From Fervidicoccaceae archaeon (lineage in GTDB: Archaea > Thermoproteota > Thermoprotei_A > Sulfolobales > Fervidicoccaceae), in the NCBI GenBank assembly GCA_038878695.1, contig JAVZVD010000001.1:124001-188000 (forward strand): a stretch of DNA of 64,000 nucleotides, in the 5' to 3' direction. Positions 44,122 to 52,159 of this stretch are shown piece after piece. The notes beneath the pieces were generated by a model. The model had not been told where the DNA came from. It searched no databases and saw nothing but the letters and a program-made list of their open reading frames with translations. The position numbers were made by a program, and so were the translations under genes. The stretch's first letter is position 1. Every line of letters starts with the position of its first letter.

Positions 44122-45210
44122 CTAGCGTCGCTCCCTGAGGATCACGACGGCTCTCGGGTTCCTCGCTCTCAACGCGTAGAACGACCACAGTCTGAAGACG
44201 TGGAGCCCGTCCTCGGGTCCAACATAGTTTATCTCGTAGTCAACGCCGACGACCAGATCCACGGAACTCTGATCTCTAGCGATCAGAAGGGCCACATCGT
44301 CCGGCAGGTCGGGTAACATCACCACGTCCTCGACGAGAGCTTTGAGCCTCGCGAGCTCTGTGAGACCCGTCTTCTCATAGATCGCTAGGAGCCTCGCGTA
44401 TCTGGTCGTGCCAACCAAGAGCACGTAAGGTCTAGGCATGCGCTCGCGGAGCAGAGCAGCTAGCGCCTTAGAGACGTCGAGGAGAGCCTCCCCCGGGGCC
44501 TCCCAGCTCCCCAGAGCCTCCTCCAATGCTCCCGGCAGAGCTAGGAGGGTCTTAGTCAAGTCCTCATCCTCTCGCCGCGCCAAGATGGCTGCCGCCCTCG
44601 ACGCCGGGGCCGTCAACTCTGCGGATGATCCCAGCCTTCTGGCCGCGTCGATAGACCTCTGAGACAACGCGAAGAGCTCCTCGAGCTCCCTCAGTTCCAC
44701 CAATTCCCTCCCGCCGGGGACCACGCGCTCCCCCTCGCTCAGCTTCTCGACGACCAGAGCATCAACTCCTCTCCCGACCCGCGTGACAGGCAGATAGCGC
44801 CTCAGCACCCGCGCTCTACTGAGGACTTCCTCTACGGCTCTGCTCAGATGCTCGACCTCTTCGCGCGTCAGAGGGCCCTCCAAGGCGGGCGGATCCCCCG
44901 AGCTCTGCTCGGCGACGTGCTTCCCTCTCGTCAGCTCCATCACTTCTCTCTCGCCGGCCTCTAGCTCGGCCGCCTGCTGCGGGTCGAGCTCCTTGAGCAG
45001 AGCGAGGAACTCGCCGACGTGAGTCTTCTCCTCTCTAGCTATGTCTTCGAGAACCCTCTTTACCCTCTCGTCGCCGACCGCATCGGCCAGCTGAAGATAG
45101 AGGCTCACCGCGTCGAGCTCCGCTATTATCGAAAGCCTGAGGGCGTCGGCCGTCCTCTCGGGGCCTAGCTTCTTGTCTCGGAGCAGCTCGAGAGGGTGCT
45201 TCGATAACAC
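44122..45210 (-). CDS. encapsulin shell protein fused to N-terminal ferritin-like cargo domain
   Basis: 362-residue fusion. Residues about 18-75 form a two-helix encapsulated-ferritin domain with metal-site residues AELDAVSLYLQ and REEKTHVGEF. A linker of about 35 residues leads to the HK97-fold encapsulin shell (about 110-362): GGRELVELRELEELFALSQR, RPYVLLVGTTRYARLL, then DLVVGVDYEINYVG and ALRARNPRAVVILR. Pyrococcus furiosus has the same fused architecture, in which the ferritin sits inside the shell and stores iron. GTG 45210 has a GATGAG site upstream. It is divergent from a DUF438/PAS gene across an operator-like region. Confidence 0.92.
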   Translation of the reverse strand: MLSKHPLELLRDKKLGPERTADALRLSIIAELDAVSLYLQLADAVGDERVKRVLEDIAREEKTHVGEFLALLKELDPQQAAELEAGEREVMELTRGKHVAEQSSGDPPALEGPLTREEVEHLSRAVEEVLSRARVLRRYLPVTRVGRGVDALVVEKLSEGERVVPGGRELVELRELEELFALSQRSIDAARRLGSSAELTAPASRAAAILARREDEDLTKTLLALPGALEEALGSWEAPGEALLDVSKALAALLRERMPRPYVLLVGTTRYARLLAIYEKTGLTELARLKALVEDVVMLPDLPDDVALLIARDQSSVDLVVGVDYEINYVGPEDGLHVFRLWSFYALRARNPRAVVILRERR

Positions 45211-45278
45211 TTCTCATCTCCCACGCTATCTTGAGAGGCCTCGTTAAGTATTCGTATCGCGCTACTTACTATAGAAAA

Positions 45279-45329
45279 GTTTATATAATGCTAGCTACGA
45301 ATCAACACGTGGTGTTGACGCATGTCAAC
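45279..45329. promoter_or_regulatory. promoter with overlapping palindromic half-sites, encapsulin/DUF438 gap
   Basis: TATA box GTTTATATA (45279-45287) on the plus strand. About 20-40 nt later come CAACAC-GTG-GTGTTG (45303-45317) and GTTGAC-GCAT-GTCAAC (45314-45329), two overlapping inverted repeats built on TCAAC/GTTGA half-sites. They cover the expected transcription start near 45310, the position for a repressor site. Confidence 0.55.
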
Positions 45330-45456
45330 AACGAGGTTCAGCTCGAAAGGTAAAGCCAACGCCCCGAGCCTATTCCTAGTCGAGGGGCTCTCGCCGCTGG
45401 GGGGAGGCTCAAGAGGCTCTGAGCAGCTTGAGGGTGAGGAGCTTGAACGACACTAA
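45322..45456 (+). CDS. possible 44-residue leader ORF
   Basis: ATG 45322 opens 44 codons beginning MSTTRFSSKGKANAPSLFLV and ending in TAA at 45456. It lies just downstream of the TATA box and inside the operator-like repeats, and overlaps the first codons of the DUF438 gene in another frame. No family is recognised. It could be a coupled leader peptide or chance. Confidence 0.25.
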   Translation: MSTTRFSSKGKANAPSLFLVEGLSPLGGGSRGSEQLEGEELERH

Positions 45457-46741
45457 GACCGCGATCAAAGAGGCTCTGAAGGCCATCCATCGAGGAGAGA
45501 ACGTTGAGGAGCTCAAGAAGAGACTATCCGGCTTGCTCTCGAAGATCTCCCCGACCGACATACCTCTCATAGAGCAGGAGCTCATCAAGGAGGGCGTCTC
45601 CGTCCGTGAGATCCTGAAGCTCTGCGACCTGCACGTGGCTCTCTTCCGAGAGCACCTGGCCGGCAGAGAGCTGGCGGGCGTGCCTCAAGGACACCCGCTC
45701 GACCTGCTCTTACGGGAGAACGAGAAGATAACAGCGCTCGCCGAGGCCCTGGGGCTCTACGCGAAGGCCCTCGAGAGGGCCGAGGAGGTCGAGAAGGCGA
45801 AGATCCTGGCCGAGCTGAGGGCGCTCGAGGGGGAGCTGAGGTCTCTGAGGTCTCACTATAGCAAGATCCAGATGCTGTTGTTCCCCTATTTGGAGAAGAT
45901 GGGCCTGATCGCTGTGCCTAGAGTCCTGTGGGGCAAAGAGGACGAGGTCCTCCTCAAGGTGAGAAAGTTGTTGGGTTCGCTGCGAGGAGAGCGGGTAGAT
46001 CCCGGCGAACTGGCGGCTCTGGCATCAGAGGTCTCTAGGGGCCTGCAGGATCTTGTTTTCAGGGAGAACAAGATCTTGTTCCCCTCCCTGTGGGCCCTGC
46101 TCGACGAGTCGGCGTGGTCGGCCATACTCGAGGAGATGAGGAGGTCGCGCCTCGGCTCCCTAGTCGAAGGACTCGAGGAGGGTTGGGCGCCCTCAGTCGA
46201 ACCGAGGCTCCCCCACGAGTGGGGGCTTGAGCTTAGCCCCTCTAAGATAGCGGGGCTGGCGCCGGAGATACACCTCATACTGTCATCGCGCGGCCTATCG
46301 CCGGACAACTACGAGCTGCGCCGAGACGGTGACCTGGAGCTGGGGACGGGCTACCTATCGCCGAGGGAGCTCGCCGGGATTCTAGCGAGTCTACCGCTCG
46401 AGCTCACGTTCGCCGACGCCGAGGGGAGAGTGAGGTTCTACTCCGAGAGTAAGTTGGCGAAGGCCTTCCCGAGAGCCAGAACCGTGCTGGGGAGGAGGCT
46501 CGAATTCTGCCACCCGCCTAGGCTCGAGCGCTTCGTTGGGGAGATCTTCGAGGAGCTGCGAAGGGGCAAGAGGGACGTCGTCGAGTTCTGGACTCGGAGA
46601 GAGGGCAGAACGTACAGGGTGCTCGTCGTGGCGGTCAGAGGGGAGAGAGGAGAGTTCCTGGGAGCGCTCGAGATCGCCGAGGACCTGACCAATGTCATCG
46701 AGAGAGCGAGCGAGATCGAGAGCGAAGTCCTGGTGGTCTGA
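45443..46741 (+). CDS. DUF438/hemerythrin-like/PAS sensor protein
   Basis: About 430-residue multidomain protein. Residues 1-65 are the DUF438 domain (SGLLSKISPTDIPLIEQELI, then ILKLCDLHVALFREHL). Residues about 75-240 are a helical hemerythrin-like HHE domain with several His/Glu positions (HYSKIQML, FRENKILFPSLW). The C-terminal about 330-430 is a PAS domain (LTFADAEGRVRFYS, FWTRREGRTYRVLV). Such proteins are thought to sense redox, O2 or NO; the mechanism is not proven. The start may be TTG 45428, GTG 45434 or TTG 45443; I choose 45443. The gene is followed by a regulator 3 bp away. Confidence 0.78.
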   Translation: MNDTKTAIKEALKAIHRGENVEELKKRLSGLLSKISPTDIPLIEQELIKEGVSVREILKLCDLHVALFREHLAGRELAGVPQGHPLDLLLRENEKITALAEALGLYAKALERAEEVEKAKILAELRALEGELRSLRSHYSKIQMLLFPYLEKMGLIAVPRVLWGKEDEVLLKVRKLLGSLRGERVDPGELAALASEVSRGLQDLVFRENKILFPSLWALLDESAWSAILEEMRRSRLGSLVEGLEEGWAPSVEPRLPHEWGLELSPSKIAGLAPEIHLILSSRGLSPDNYELRRDGDLELGTGYLSPRELAGILASLPLELTFADAEGRVRFYSESKLAKAFPRARTVLGRRLEFCHPPRLERFVGEIFEELRRGKRDVVEFWTRREGRTYRVLVVAVRGERGEFLGALEIAEDLTNVIERASEIESEVLVV

Positions 46742-46743
46742 GC

Positions 46744-47145
46744 GTGCTCACTCCCCTTGAATTGGGCGAGAGATACGTGTTGCCCGCTTTTAGGAGGAGG
46801 CTCGTCGAGCTTCTACGCGAGAAGGGGATGAGCTACTCCGACATAGCCTCGGTCCTCGGAATAACGCGCTCGGCGGTGGCCAGATACCTCTCGGCCGAGA
46901 GGGGGGCGCGCTTCGAGCCGGCGGAACTGCGCGACGTAGACACGCGGCTCGCGAAGCTGGCCGAGGACATATCGTTGAGGAGAATCGGGAGGAGGGAGAT
47001 CGAGATGGGGCTGATCGAGGAAGCGCTCCGAGCAATGGGTCGCGGCTACGTTTGCCGGCTCCACTCCTCCCTCGAGCCAGGCGCTACTAGAGGCTGCAGA
47101 CTGTGCGTCGAACTCTTCGGGAGCTACTCTAGGGAATCACGGTAA
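46744..47145 (+). CDS. HTH transcriptional regulator (COG2522-like)
   Basis: 133 residues. A strong HTH lies at about 25-52 (KGMSYSDIASVLGITRSAVARY). The C-terminus has conserved Cys/His (YVCRLHSS, GCRLCVELF), possibly metal-binding. This is the same layout as the regulator at 35603. It lies directly after the PAS/hemerythrin-like gene, so a pathway from a redox sensor to a repressor acting on the divergent promoter is an attractive inference. GTG 46744 is the start. A T6 run follows. Confidence 0.8.
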   Translation: MLTPLELGERYVLPAFRRRLVELLREKGMSYSDIASVLGITRSAVARYLSAERGARFEPAELRDVDTRLAKLAEDISLRRIGRREIEMGLIEEALRAMGRGYVCRLHSSLEPGATRGCRLCVELFGSYSRESR

Positions 47146-47150
47146 TACGA

Positions 47151-47160
47151 ATATTTTTTC
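47151..47160 (+). terminator. oligo-T terminator after the regulator
   Basis: ATATTTTTTC lies about 8 bp after the stop of the regulator, with six T residues. Confidence 0.45.
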
Positions 47161-47224
47161 GCGTTGAAGAGCTCCGGGGGGAGCTCCTTCAATCGATGGA
47201 AAGTCAGCCCGTCGGAAGCTCAAC

Positions 47225-47234
47225 ATTTATAAGC
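47225..47234 (+). promoter_or_regulatory. TATA box of the CC1-like gene
   Basis: TTTATAAGC lies 25-30 nt before the GTG at 47257, so transcription is nearly leaderless. Confidence 0.5.
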
Positions 47235-47256
47235 ATCCGATGCAGAGCTCTCTCTG

Positions 47257-47442
47257 GTGGAGGGATTGCCCGAGAAGCTGAAGTTCTTCGATATCAAGGC
47301 CAAGAAGGCCTTCGAGACCAGCGACTACGAAGTGGTCGTGAAGGAGCAGCCCAAGAGAGGGAGGAAAGTCAAGATAGCCATCACCAAGAGCCCGTACACT
47401 GGGATTCGGGTGGCCAGGATACTCGGACCCGTCAAGGAGTGA
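47257..47442 (+). CDS. CC1-like small crenarchaeal DNA-binding protein
   Basis: 61-residue basic protein. The core FFDIKAKKAFETSDYEVV followed by a lysine/arginine-rich turn (KRGRKVKIA) and KSPYTGIRVARILG matches my recollection of CC1, a 6 kDa crenarchaeal protein that binds single- and double-stranded DNA. The identification is by eye and not verified. TATA box TTTATAAGC lies 25-30 nt before GTG 47257; TTG 47266 is an alternative start. Net charge is positive, as expected for a nucleic acid binder. Confidence 0.72.
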   Translation: MEGLPEKLKFFDIKAKKAFETSDYEVVVKEQPKRGRKVKIAITKSPYTGIRVARILGPVKE

Positions 47443-47540
47443 ACGCGCCCCTCACCCGCGCCGACTCGATGCTTTTTGTCCCTCTTTTCCCTCCTTTCCC
47501 CATTCGCGATTTCGAGTGCGCGAGGCGTGTTTGCCTCCGC

Positions 47541-47873
47541 TCAAGCGGATGGCTGGTCTCTCCTCCCAGCCTCGAGCTCTTCCTCGACGAGCTTCCTGAA
47601 CGCGATTTTTAGCTCGACCGGGTGCACCCTCATCACGTGTAGATAAAAGCCTAGATTTGTGAAGGGCCCTCGGTCGCATAGGGCGCAGGAGAGCCCCTGG
47701 CGACCTCGCTCGGCCAGAGAAGCGAGGAGGAGGCGCGACAGCTCCGTAGCAGATTGCCTCAGGAAAGGCGGTAGATGCTCTAAGAGCTCCTCCAGCTCTA
47801 CTCCGAGCCTGAGCTCATATCTCAGCGCGAGCTCTGCTGCCTCATCCAGTCGACTCCCGGCAGATCTCTCCAA
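47541..47873 (-). CDS. hypothetical protein with C2H2-like zinc finger
   Basis: 110 residues, unrecognised. The N-terminal 60 residues are helical and acidic. Then CALC and, after a short loop, HVMRVH give a C-x2-C-x12-H-x4-H pattern (about residues 62-84), which could bind one zinc. The C-terminus is a charged helix (LKIAFRKLVEEELEAGR). The start overlaps the next upstream gene on the same strand by about 50 bp, suggesting a two-gene unit. Confidence 0.55.
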   Translation of the reverse strand: MERSAGSRLDEAAELALRYELRLGVELEELLEHLPPFLRQSATELSRLLLASLAERGRQGLSCALCDRGPFTNLGFYLHVMRVHPVELKIAFRKLVEEELEAGRRDQPSA

Positions 47874-48376
47874 GGCTCTTCCGTCCTTGCGCGGAGAGCT
47901 CTATTCAATATATGCGCCCACACAGCGCTCAAAACCTTGTGCCTCGGAAAGCCGGCCGCTTCCATTGAGTCGACCAGGCTCAGCAGCTTCTCTTCTTCAT
48001 CCTCGTCTACGAGCGCAAATAGGATGGCCTCCCTCTCCTCGACGTCCTCCAACGATGGAGCAGAGGATGACAGTAGCTCGAGGAGCGCCTTGACTCCTTC
48101 CTCGCCGACTCTCTCGAATACTTCGTTGAGGCTCTTGTAACGTAGTCCCTCGTAGATTAGCTCGTTGAGTCTCGGGTCGTAGGGTAACGGCGCGGACCTC
48201 TCTATCAGGAGAGCGAAGAGCGCATCAGACACGCGCTCCGTCTCTCCACCAAGCTCGACTATGGCTGATTCTATGGACAGCACCTCAGCGAGGAGCTCTA
48301 CGAGAGCTCCGTCGAGTTCCGCAGAATCGAGCTCCGGGCCTCGAGGCTGGGTGGGCTGGGTCTCTGCCTCGGTCAA
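47822..48376 (-). CDS. acidic helical hypothetical protein
   Basis: 184 residues, unrecognised. Composition is rich in Glu, Leu, Ala and Ser, with helices predicted through most of the length (LVELLAEVLSIESAIVELGG, EAILFALVDEDEEEKLLSLV) and no transmembrane segment or cysteine. The N-terminal 18 residues look disordered. It precedes the zinc-finger gene with an overlap of about 50 bp on the minus strand. Function unknown. Confidence 0.55.
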   Translation of the reverse strand: MTEAETQPTQPRGPELDSAELDGALVELLAEVLSIESAIVELGGETERVSDALFALLIERSAPLPYDPRLNELIYEGLRYKSLNEVFERVGEEGVKALLELLSSSAPSLEDVEEREAILFALVDEDEEEKLLSLVDSMEAAGFPRHKVLSAVWAHILNRALRARTEEPWRDLPGVDWMRQQSSR

Positions 48377-48529
48377 TCTCGACGCCGGTCGGGATCCTCG
48401 GCTGGTCTTTGGTTTAAATCCGACCGCAGAGTATTACCCACGCTGGAGTCGCCGGTCTGACGTTTCCAGGAGATGCTGCGTCTGCGCTTCTCTCGACGTT
48501 CCTGCTAATTCTCTCGTGCGCGAGGCTTT

Positions 48530-48955
48530 TTAGCTAGGTCTCTCCGGAGCGCTCGGAGCTCCGGCTCCGCCCCCCGCGGCCTGACTGCTCAGCCTCTTCA
48601 GGACCTCTTTGGTCAGCGCTCTACTGAGAAGCTCGTCTCGGTTCCACAGTTCAATGAGAACGTTCTTCACGACGACGACGCTCTCTCTCTCCTCGAGCTC
48701 CACCTGTACGTTCACGATGGACTCCTTGGGGATCTCGTAGCGTCCCACCATCACGTCGTAGATCACGCGGTTCAGCTCAGTTATAGTCTGATTGACTTGC
48801 CTCGAATCCAGCCTCCCGCTCTTATAGGCGTCTCTCAGAACCGCATTGACGGCTCTCCGTAGCTTGAGGGCGTATCCGCTCGTTCTCACGGGCCCGGTCC
48901 TGACCAAGTGGAGGCGACCCGCCGGGGGAGATACCTCCACCTGCTCCGCGACCAT
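48530..48955 (-). CDS. DUF2258-like conserved archaeal protein
   Basis: 141 residues. A beta-rich first part (LHLVRTGPVRTSGYALKLRR) leads to a helical core with SRQVNQTITELNRVIYDVM and YEIPKESIVNVQVELEE. I associate it with the archaeal DUF2258 family, whose function is unknown. The C-terminal roughly 15 residues are low complexity (AAGGGAGAPSAPERP). ATG 48955 is the start. Confidence 0.65.
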   Translation of the reverse strand: MVAEQVEVSPPAGRLHLVRTGPVRTSGYALKLRRAVNAVLRDAYKSGRLDSRQVNQTITELNRVIYDVMVGRYEIPKESIVNVQVELEERESVVVVKNVLIELWNRDELLSRALTKEVLKRLSSQAAGGGAGAPSAPERPS

Positions 48956-49030
48956 ATTACTCTCCCGTAAATATATACCAGGAAAGACGATAATAATATC
49001 CCTTACCTTTTCTCCATCGAGCCCTTATGA

Positions 49031-50218
49031 ATGTGCCCGGTGATTCGGGGAAGAAGAAATCGGAGGAGAAGAAAAATTATTCCTCTCGTCGGCGAGGAGT
49101 CGCTTCGGAGTCCGCTCTTGTCGCGAATAGACGACCTCGTGAAAAAACTCGAGACCTACCACCGAGAGCTCGGGCCGCTTCCCATCGAGTGGCGCGATGG
49201 TAAGCTCAGATGGCTCGACGTCTCTCGCTTACCTTGGGAGGAGAAGTATGTGGAGAGCGACGTCGTCGAGAGAGTAGCCGAGGCGATAAAGAGGCTCGAG
49301 ATTCGCGGAGCCCCGGCCATAGGCGTGGCAGCTGCTCTAGCGGTGGCCCTCGCCGCGTTCAAAGCCAGGGGGGGAGAGGAGGCCGTCGCCTCGGCCGCGA
49401 AGAGAGCCGCGGAGCTGCTCGCCCGAACTAGGCCGACCGCTCGCAATCTCTTCTGGGCTCTCGAGAGGATGGAAAAGGCTCTGAGAGAGGGCTCGGGCTC
49501 CGGGGCCGAAGCTCTGCGCGAGAGGTTGCTCGAGGAGGCGCTCAAAATACAAGTCGAGGACGTGGAGACGAACCTGAAAATAGGAGAGTACGGCGAAAAG
49601 CTGCTCGAGGACGGAGATAGAGTCCTGACGCACTGCAACGCGGGCTCTCTGGCGACCGCCGGCCACGGCACAGCGCTCGGCATCATCAAGACTGCGTGGA
49701 AGAAAGGGAAAAGAATCGAGGTAATAGCCACGGAGACGAGGCCTCTGCTCCAGGGGGCCAGGCTCACGGCTTGGGAGCTAGCCAAAGAGGGTATACCCTT
49801 TAAGCTCGTGGTCGACGGCGCGGTGGGCTACGTCTTCTCGGCGAGGCTCGTTGACAAGGTGATCGTCGGGGCCGACAGGATCTTGCTCAGTGGTCATGTG
49901 GTCAACAAGATAGGCACATACATGATCGCGGTCCTCGCCGCGAGGCACGGCCGAGACTTTTACGTGGCCGCCCCGATCTCGACCGTGGACCCGCGAGCTG
50001 GCCCGAGCGACATCGTGATAGAGGTGCGGGACCCCGAAGAGGTCCTCACGATCCTTGATAGGGTCCGTGTAGCGCCCGAGAAAGCCGACGCGCTTAACCC
50101 GGCCTTCGACGTGACCCCGCCGGAGCTGATCAGCGCCATCGTGACAGAGCGCGGCGTGGCGCGCCACCCGCTCGGGAGCAGCCTAAGGAGGATGCTCGAG
50201 CATCCCCCGAGTGAATAG
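49031..50218 (+). CDS. mtnA: S-methyl-5-thioribose-1-phosphate isomerase / eIF2B-like family
   Basis: Aldose-ketose isomerase of methionine salvage, in the eIF2B alpha/beta/delta superfamily. RGAPAIGVAAALAVAL near residue 93, LTHCNAGSLATAGHGTALG near 200 (catalytic Cys) and VIGAD-type VIVGADRILLSGHVVNKIGT near 280 (catalytic Asp) fit MtnA better than ribose-1,5-bisphosphate isomerase. The ATG at 49031 gives a basic N-terminal extension of about 50 residues before LGPLPIEWRDGKL, where family members usually begin; an internal TTG or GTG start is possible. Confidence 0.88.
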   Translation: MCPVIRGRRNRRRRKIIPLVGEESLRSPLLSRIDDLVKKLETYHRELGPLPIEWRDGKLRWLDVSRLPWEEKYVESDVVERVAEAIKRLEIRGAPAIGVAAALAVALAAFKARGGEEAVASAAKRAAELLARTRPTARNLFWALERMEKALREGSGSGAEALRERLLEEALKIQVEDVETNLKIGEYGEKLLEDGDRVLTHCNAGSLATAGHGTALGIIKTAWKKGKRIEVIATETRPLLQGARLTAWELAKEGIPFKLVVDGAVGYVFSARLVDKVIVGADRILLSGHVVNKIGTYMIAVLAARHGRDFYVAAPISTVDPRAGPSDIVIEVRDPEEVLTILDRVRVAPEKADALNPAFDVTPPELISAIVTERGVARHPLGSSLRRMLEHPPSE

Positions 50219-50313
50219 CGAGAGCGGACTCAAGCCAGTTAAGAGCGCGTCGCTTCGGGTCCTCGGGGCAGCGCGGCCTACGACAATTTACTTCGAACGG
50301 GGCTCGGCTTCGA

Positions 50314-50357
50314 AAAATACACTCTTATGAGAAGGAAAATACACTCTTATGAGAAGG
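50314..50357. repeat. 22-bp perfect tandem duplication
   Basis: Two consecutive identical copies of a 22-bp unit containing ACACTCTTATGAGAAGG (50314-50335 and 50336-50357) lie about 95 bp after the mtnA stop in an otherwise gene-free 0.8 kb stretch. Nothing further extends the array, so it is not CRISPR-like. Confidence 0.85.
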
Positions 50358-50707
50358 GCCCTATCCTCCTACCAATGCGGCCAAGGCGGCCAAGAGCCTA
50401 TCTACGTGTCTACATGCCAGATGTACGCTCGGAGTACGCGGTGAGAAGAGGTCTCTCCTCGCGACTAGAGGAAAAAGGTAAGTGCCCTCTTTAGAGTAGA
50501 ATGCCGTGCGTCTAAAGGACGCGGAATGATTGAGACAATAACCGATGCAGCTCCTGATCGAAGACGAATAGGAGAGCCGAGTAGGCCGTTCAACGTTGTA
50601 TCCGAGCACAAAAGAAGCCATTGTCGTAGCCTATAGAGATAGGCTTACCGGATTTGGCCTCGAGTACCTGGGACGATCATTTCGCCAGGGCCCTCGATTC
50701 TATCCGC

Positions 50708-50834
50708 TCACCGCTCAATTTCTGAGGCGCGGCCGAGAGGAAGCTTATTCTCAGACACGCAGGTCACGGCGCACACGTAGCAGCCGTAGCACTTACTAGA
50801 GTCATCGAATGCGACGTTACGCTTAGACTCGCTT
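50708..50834 (-). pseudogene. decayed 4Fe-4S ferredoxin-like gene fragment
   Basis: The minus strand encodes VAFDDSSKCYGCYVCAVTC followed by VSENKLPLGR and then a TGA. The CxxCxxCxxxC pattern with the SSKCYGC opening is the first cluster domain of oxidoreductase iron-sulfur subunits. An in-frame TAA lies 5' of it and no start codon is present, so this is a remnant. Adjacent sequence to about 50360 has only fragmentary, frame-broken similarity. The rest of the 50.2-51.0 kb gap holds no gene I can support. Confidence 0.6.
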
Positions 50835-51027
50835 TAGGCCCCCGGACTACCCTTATCGGTATCTCGGAAAGTGCCTCGGCGCCGAGAATAGCCTAGGCAA
50901 TTGAGGCTTTTAGGAGCTCTTAAGGGGCTCTCGCTGTCCTATGGAGAGCTCTGAGTCGCGCGCTCTCAAGTTATGTAAAGCATTCTCTGGGCTAGTTACG
51001 TAAATAACTTATAACTAACTTAACTAC

Positions 51028-52074
51028 TTAAGATTGAGATCTCTTGCCCCTTTCTAGCGCTATCTCGACACACGCACGCGAAAGCTCCCGCTTCAACTTC
51101 TGCAAGTCGACCCCGGCGGCGAGTCTTGCCACAGCGACGTTCCTGTGCCCACCCAAATCTGTAGCTAGCCTCTCTCGTATCATCTTCTCGCCGAGGAGCT
51201 TGGCCGAGCCGTCTCGCGTCTTGATCACTAGGATCTCGGATTCGCCGATCTTGGTTAGGAGGGCGACGGGGGCCCCGAGTATTCTGCTCAGTCTGTTCGC
51301 CAAACTCGTAGCGCCGCGCCTTCTCCACCTCTTTCTCGCGTCAACGAATCTGAGGCAGGCCAGCTTCTCCGCCGAGAGAGCCAAGTTGACGGCCGCTTCC
51401 TCGAGCTCTCTGTCGCGCTCCCCGATTTCTTTCTCGATCCGCTTCAGCGCCTCGAGCTCCGCTCTGCCCAAAGGCATGGGGAGAGGGTTAGTCATCCAAT
51501 TGACTAGCCTGAGCCAGAGCTCCTCATCGCGCTCCAGTTTGAGGACCCTAGAGATCGAGGCGACGAACTTCACCAGACCGGCCCGCTCGTCGGGCGGCCT
51601 GAGACCCAACTCCATGATCTTAACGGCCTCGACGTGTTTCGCGAGCTTCTCGTGAACTTGGGCTCCTCGCCTCGAGGCCTCCTCGGCCAATAGTTGCGCC
51701 GTGGGAGCCTCCCCTTGGACCGCGAATTTCACCGCGAGCTCCTCGAGTAGGGCCCTCCTTTCAATCGTGAGAGGATGGTGGTCTACGTAAATTATCTCGG
51801 AGCCTCGACAGGTCTCTGAGAAGCGCCTCAGGCCCGCCGCGACGTTATCGGTTAGGGGGATGTCCAACAGGAGCAAACCATCCGGACACTCCTTCGCTAC
51901 CTCGCTCAAAATAGAGCCAGCTTGTCGGGGTCCTGCGGGTCGAGCGCGGACTTCGACCTCCTTCCCGCCCCAGCAACTCAGAGGAGGCTGACCAGTCTTG
52001 AGGAGATAGAGCGCGAGAGCTGCGGAGACGCAGCCGTCGGCGTCCCAATCGGCTATTATGATCACTCTCTTCAC
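51028..52074 (-). CDS. DHH family phosphoesterase (RecJ/GAN-like)
   Basis: About 348-residue phosphoesterase. IIADWDADGCVSAALALY at the start (motif I, D-x-D), LLLDIPLTDN near 75 and IYVDHHPLTI near 100 (the DHH motif) are the metal-binding active-site segments. The C-terminal half contains a DHHA1-like region. Relatives include RecJ-like nucleases and oligoribonucleases. The open frame runs on to 52545 through a GC-rich structured stretch with no family homology, so I start at GTG 52074, just before VKRVIIIAD. Archaeal RecJ homologues associate with the replisome; this is not shown here. Confidence 0.85.
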   Translation of the reverse strand: MKRVIIIADWDADGCVSAALALYLLKTGQPPLSCWGGKEVEVRARPAGPRQAGSILSEVAKECPDGLLLLDIPLTDNVAAGLRRFSETCRGSEIIYVDHHPLTIERRALLEELAVKFAVQGEAPTAQLLAEEASRRGAQVHEKLAKHVEAVKIMELGLRPPDERAGLVKFVASISRVLKLERDEELWLRLVNWMTNPLPMPLGRAELEALKRIEKEIGERDRELEEAAVNLALSAEKLACLRFVDARKRWRRRGATSLANRLSRILGAPVALLTKIGESEILVIKTRDGSAKLLGEKMIRERLATDLGGHRNVAVARLAAGVDLQKLKRELSRACVEIALERGKRSQS

Positions 52075-52159
52075 GCATCCCCCTCTCTCGACTCTCAAAT
52101 GCCCACCTACCTGAGCCGGGAGGGATCCCCTCGGAAGGAGGGATTCGCGGATAATATGC

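Noticed and set aside
50314-50357. CRISPR array
   Set aside because: Only two units in direct contact with no spacers, no cas genes.
50361-50799. Protein genes on both strands of the mtnA-DHH gap
   Set aside because: Short open frames overlap a decayed ferredoxin fragment and lack starts, homology and promoters.
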